From CAZPUI01 sp964415525 (lineage in GTDB: Bacteria; Acidobacteriota; Holophagae; Holophagales; Holophagaceae), in the NCBI GenBank assembly GCA_964415525.1, contig CAYQAS010000027.1, forward strand, positions 1 to 42,144: DNA of 42,144 nucleotides. Direction: 5' to 3'. The notes below the pieces were generated by a model. The model did not search any database. It was not told where the DNA came from and worked only from the letters and a program-made list of their open reading frames with translations. This document shows positions 39,972 to 42,144 of the stretch, piece by piece. The translations under genes and the position numbers were made by a program. How positions within the stretch are numbered: the first letter of the stretch is position 1; each line of letters opens with the position of its first letter.

Positions 39972-40490
39972 TTAACCCCCCAAGCGGAACTGCTCGAACA
40001 GGGCGGGGTAGCTCCGGGTTTCCACCTCCGCATCGTCCAGGCCGAGGGCGCTGCGTGTCACCAGGATGGCCTCCTGCGAACCTTCGATTTCCACGAAGCA
40101 GCCGAAGGGGGTCTGATCCAGGCAGACCATCAGGCCGGCCGCCACCCAGGTGGCCCGCACCTTCGTCATCTCCATGGTGGGAGCCAGGTCCAGGGCACGA
40201 AGGATGGCTTCAAGGGCCTCCCGGTTCGCGACCTGTGTTTCCACCTCGGGGCGGATCTTCAACATGGGATCGGGACTGCGGGGCCCCTTCCAGGTCAGCG
40301 AGGTGATGCCGCCGTAAGATCGCACGCGCACGGCCTGTCGTTTTTCTCGGAGGGCACCTTCCCGATCCCAGAGGGTGCTCTGTTCCGGTCCGAAGGGCAC
40401 CGATTCTCGGAATCCGGCGGCTCGGAGGCGGTCTTCGAGGCCTTCGAGGGTGGCAACTCTTACCTTCAGTTCAATTTCCATTGCGTCCAT
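39972..40490 (-). CDS. CYTH-domain protein (class IV adenylate cyclase/thiamine triphosphatase-like)
   Basis: A 172-residue CYTH (triphosphate tunnel metalloenzyme) protein. The N-terminal metal-binding motif EIELK (ExExK) is present, followed by alternating charged strands (AVRVRSYGG, TSLTWKGPR, LKIRPEVET, CFVEIEGSQ) that line the tunnel in this family. Members hydrolyse or cyclise triphosphates (cAMP formation, ThTPase, PPPase); the substrate cannot be told from sequence. The start is ATG 40490 or the ATG 9 bases later (40481); neither has a good Shine-Dalgarno. A terminator follows directly. Confidence 0.85.
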   Translation of the reverse strand: MDAMEIELKVRVATLEGLEDRLRAAGFRESVPFGPEQSTLWDREGALREKRQAVRVRSYGGITSLTWKGPRSPDPMLKIRPEVETQVANREALEAILRALDLAPTMEMTKVRATWVAAGLMVCLDQTPFGCFVEIEGSQEAILVTRSALGLDDAEVETRSYPALFEQFRLGG

Positions 40491-40577
40491 GGGGCACGAT
40501 AGCCTGAGCGGAGTGCGCCCCGTGAGTCCGATATGCCGTCCGACCTGTGGCGATGCGCGCTCTGTCCGGTAGGAATC

Positions 40578-41879
40578 GTGATCCCGCGCCGCTACCTCAT
40601 CGCCACCCTCTTCATCGCCGCCCTCCTGGTGCTCCTGGCCATCGTCCAGGCACCGCGGAGTCTGCGGGAGGGCGGTGTGGGCCCTGCGGCACCTGAGCCG
40701 CTGTATTCCCTCGACAGCTTCGAGACCCTGGCGGAATGCCCCCTGAGGGATGGCTGGGCCCCCCGGTTCGAGGGTGCCCTCGACCCCGATCAGCCCGACC
40801 CGTGGCCCTTTCCTGGTGGATTCGGCGCCCCCTGGGAACCTGCCTCGCCGTATCTGGCGGATCAGGGGATCGCCCTCAACGGGCCCGATGGAAGAAGTGA
40901 AGTCGTACTGCTGCGCGGGTTGGAGTGGCGTCATTACCGTTTTGATACGCCCCTCGTCTCGGCGCGGCTGGAGCCCCGCAAGGGGAGGCACCTGCTGGTG
41001 ACCCTCAAGACAGGGGCGCAGCGGTTCGAGACGCGACTGCTGGAAGTGCCCGAAGGGCGGGCGCTATGGGCCGTGGACAGCGGCCCCTGGAGCCGTTTCA
41101 GCTGGGATGGCAAGGGCGTGCTTCTGGGTCTGCTGCCCGCCGACCAGGAGCGTGGCCTCCTCCTCGCGAGCCTTCCTGTGGAAGGCGATCTTCCGGAAAG
41201 CACCCTGGCTGCCTGGGCGGAGGAAGGGCTGCCTGGGGCTCCTCGGGGCTGGCCGGTTCGGGAGGATCAGCTGGGTCAGGCGGGACAGGACCTGAAGGGC
41301 CATCGCCTGCTGGTGCCTTGGCGTGGGGACGGTCGGCTCTGGTTCCCGCGTGCGGATCGCCTATGGATCAGTGAAGGCGGGCAGTGGGCCCTATGGGAAT
41401 TGGTCTCGGCGGGGTGGCGGCGCATGGCGACCGGCACGGGCATTCTGGCGGCGCAACCTCCCATCGCCATGGGGCTCACCGCGGTGGTCGAGGAAACGGC
41501 CATGCGGAAACTCTCCTCTGTCCTATCAGCCCAGTGGGAGCCCGTGCCACCGGAGACAGCGCCATGGCCGGTCTACGATCCCGCCTGGATCTGGGGGCGG
41601 AGCGGTGCGCTGACGGCCTGGGATCTGCGCTGGGGCACAGAACTGGTGGTTCCGAAGGAACGGCAGCGAGATGCCCTCACGCGGGTCTTTCGGTCGGAAT
41701 GGAAACTGGCGGCGGGCCTCCGGGCTTCTGTCGGAGGCTGGCTGCCCCAGGGACCCGAAGTGGCCCTGCGGGAACGCGAGGATGTGGCCTGGGTCTGGGT
41801 GGGCAACCGCATCCTTCTGGTCCGCATTCAGTCCGGCGAGCGTGCCCGAAAGCTCAAGTACCTGCTGGAAGGCCGATGA
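40578..41879 (+). CDS. Membrane-anchored protein of unknown function
   Basis: A 433-residue protein I do not recognise. An N-terminal hydrophobic segment (about residues 4-25, after IPRR) would serve as signal anchor. The rest is a Trp-rich, Gly/Pro-rich extracytoplasmic domain with beta-propeller-like strands (RHLLVTLKTGAQRFETRLLEV, GRLWFPRADRLWIS); this fold is only a guess. The GTG at 40578 (AGGA three bases upstream) is used because it leaves 87 bases for the divergent promoters; ATG 40533 would leave only 42 bases. The gene after it encodes a receiver protein, 86 bases downstream. Confidence 0.6.
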   Translation: MIPRRYLIATLFIAALLVLLAIVQAPRSLREGGVGPAAPEPLYSLDSFETLAECPLRDGWAPRFEGALDPDQPDPWPFPGGFGAPWEPASPYLADQGIALNGPDGRSEVVLLRGLEWRHYRFDTPLVSARLEPRKGRHLLVTLKTGAQRFETRLLEVPEGRALWAVDSGPWSRFSWDGKGVLLGLLPADQERGLLLASLPVEGDLPESTLAAWAEEGLPGAPRGWPVREDQLGQAGQDLKGHRLLVPWRGDGRLWFPRADRLWISEGGQWALWELVSAGWRRMATGTGILAAQPPIAMGLTAVVEETAMRKLSSVLSAQWEPVPPETAPWPVYDPAWIWGRSGALTAWDLRWGTELVVPKERQRDALTRVFRSEWKLAAGLRASVGGWLPQGPEVALREREDVAWVWVGNRILLVRIQSGERARKLKYLLEGR

Positions 41880-41965
41880 ATGGGAACGGAGTGCGGCCCT
41901 TCTTGCCCGTTCCTCACTGAATTCTGATAGCGTTAGCCATTCTCACTCCGGCGTCCGAGGTCCCT

Positions 41966-42144
41966 ATGCCGCGCCTCCTCTTGGTGGACGACAACCCCAG
42001 CATTCACAAGATCGCGGAATCCCTCCTTTCCGGATCGGATGTGCAGCTGGTCTGTGCGGAAAGCGGGGTGCAGGCCCTGGGTCTGGTAGCCCAAGGAGAG
42101 CGGTTCGACGCCGCGCTCATCGATATCTTCATGTCGGGAATGGA
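41966..42144 (+). CDS. Response-regulator receiver protein (N-terminal part, cut by window end)
   Basis: ATG 41966 opens a frame running off the right edge. The 59 visible residues form the first half of a receiver domain: LLLVDDNPSIHKI with the acidic pair (D8, D9) and the strand leading to the phosphosite FDAALIDIFMSGM, where Asp53 follows ALI. Whether an output domain follows is unknown. Position and start are clear from the reading frame even though the gene is incomplete. Confidence 0.87.
   Translation, partial: MPRLLLVDDNPSIHKIAESLLSGSDVQLVCAESGVQALGLVAQGERFDAALIDIFMSGM

Overview
The window is a gene-dense, high-GC stretch (about 42 kb, 42 protein genes or gene fragments, no rRNA or tRNA recognised) from a diderm bacterium. 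Lol lipoprotein export genes, lipid A/Kdo genes (lpxB, kdsC), porin-like beta-barrels, an MglA-type GTPase and a membrane-anchored multihaem cytochrome c together suggest a Holophagae-like Acidobacteriota (Geothrix/Holophaga relatives). That placement is an inference from gene content; no taxonomic marker was compared.

Layout. 1-3.7 kb: end of prfA, a TSUP permease, a small membrane protein and a LolC/E-LolD exporter, all plus strand, closed by a bidirectional terminator against a convergent mrp/apbC. 5.1-5.7 kb: rplY (L25/Ctc). 5.8-13.7 kb: a long minus-strand redox/sulfur block read from an ArsR-type regulator through a barrel protein, DUF6132, thioredoxin, rhodanese, LrgA, LrgB, a DUF3187-like barrel, a CoA-disulfide-reductase/rhodanese fusion and a six-haem NapC/NirT-type cytochrome. 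Many of these genes overlap by 1-4 bases. 14-21 kb: kdsC, a barrel protein, an eight-repeat Ig-like lipoprotein, lpxB with an uncharacterised partner, DUF2203, an alkyltransferase-like (PWHRV) protein and a porin.

21.3-27.2 kb: an OmpR/QseC-type two-component pair diverges from a barrel protein across a striking set of four TTAA-core half-sites resembling PmrA/BasR boxes. An 820-aa exported barrel protein and a GYF_2-AIM24 protein follow. 27.2-29.7 kb: overlapping pabA-pabB-pabC for p-aminobenzoate/folate. 29.7-33.7 kb: an EamA exporter, a CAP-domain protein and an exported M49 (DPP III-like) peptidase. 33.8-36.2 kb: the most unusual gene, a single chain carrying an MglA-type GTPase, coiled coil, PAS, a degenerate histidine-kinase core without a phosphoacceptor His, and an intact receiver. 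36.6-39.3 kb: uppS-cdsA-dxr (isoprenoid/phospholipid/cell-wall precursors). 39.4-42.1 kb: a cold-shock protein, a CYTH protein, an unrecognised membrane-anchored protein and the start of a receiver protein cut by the window edge.

The best candidates for something undescribed are the MglA-PAS-pseudokinase-receiver fusion, the sulfur/LrgAB/cytochrome block with its cysteine-bearing ArsR regulator, and the four-site regulatory element at 23.0 kb.
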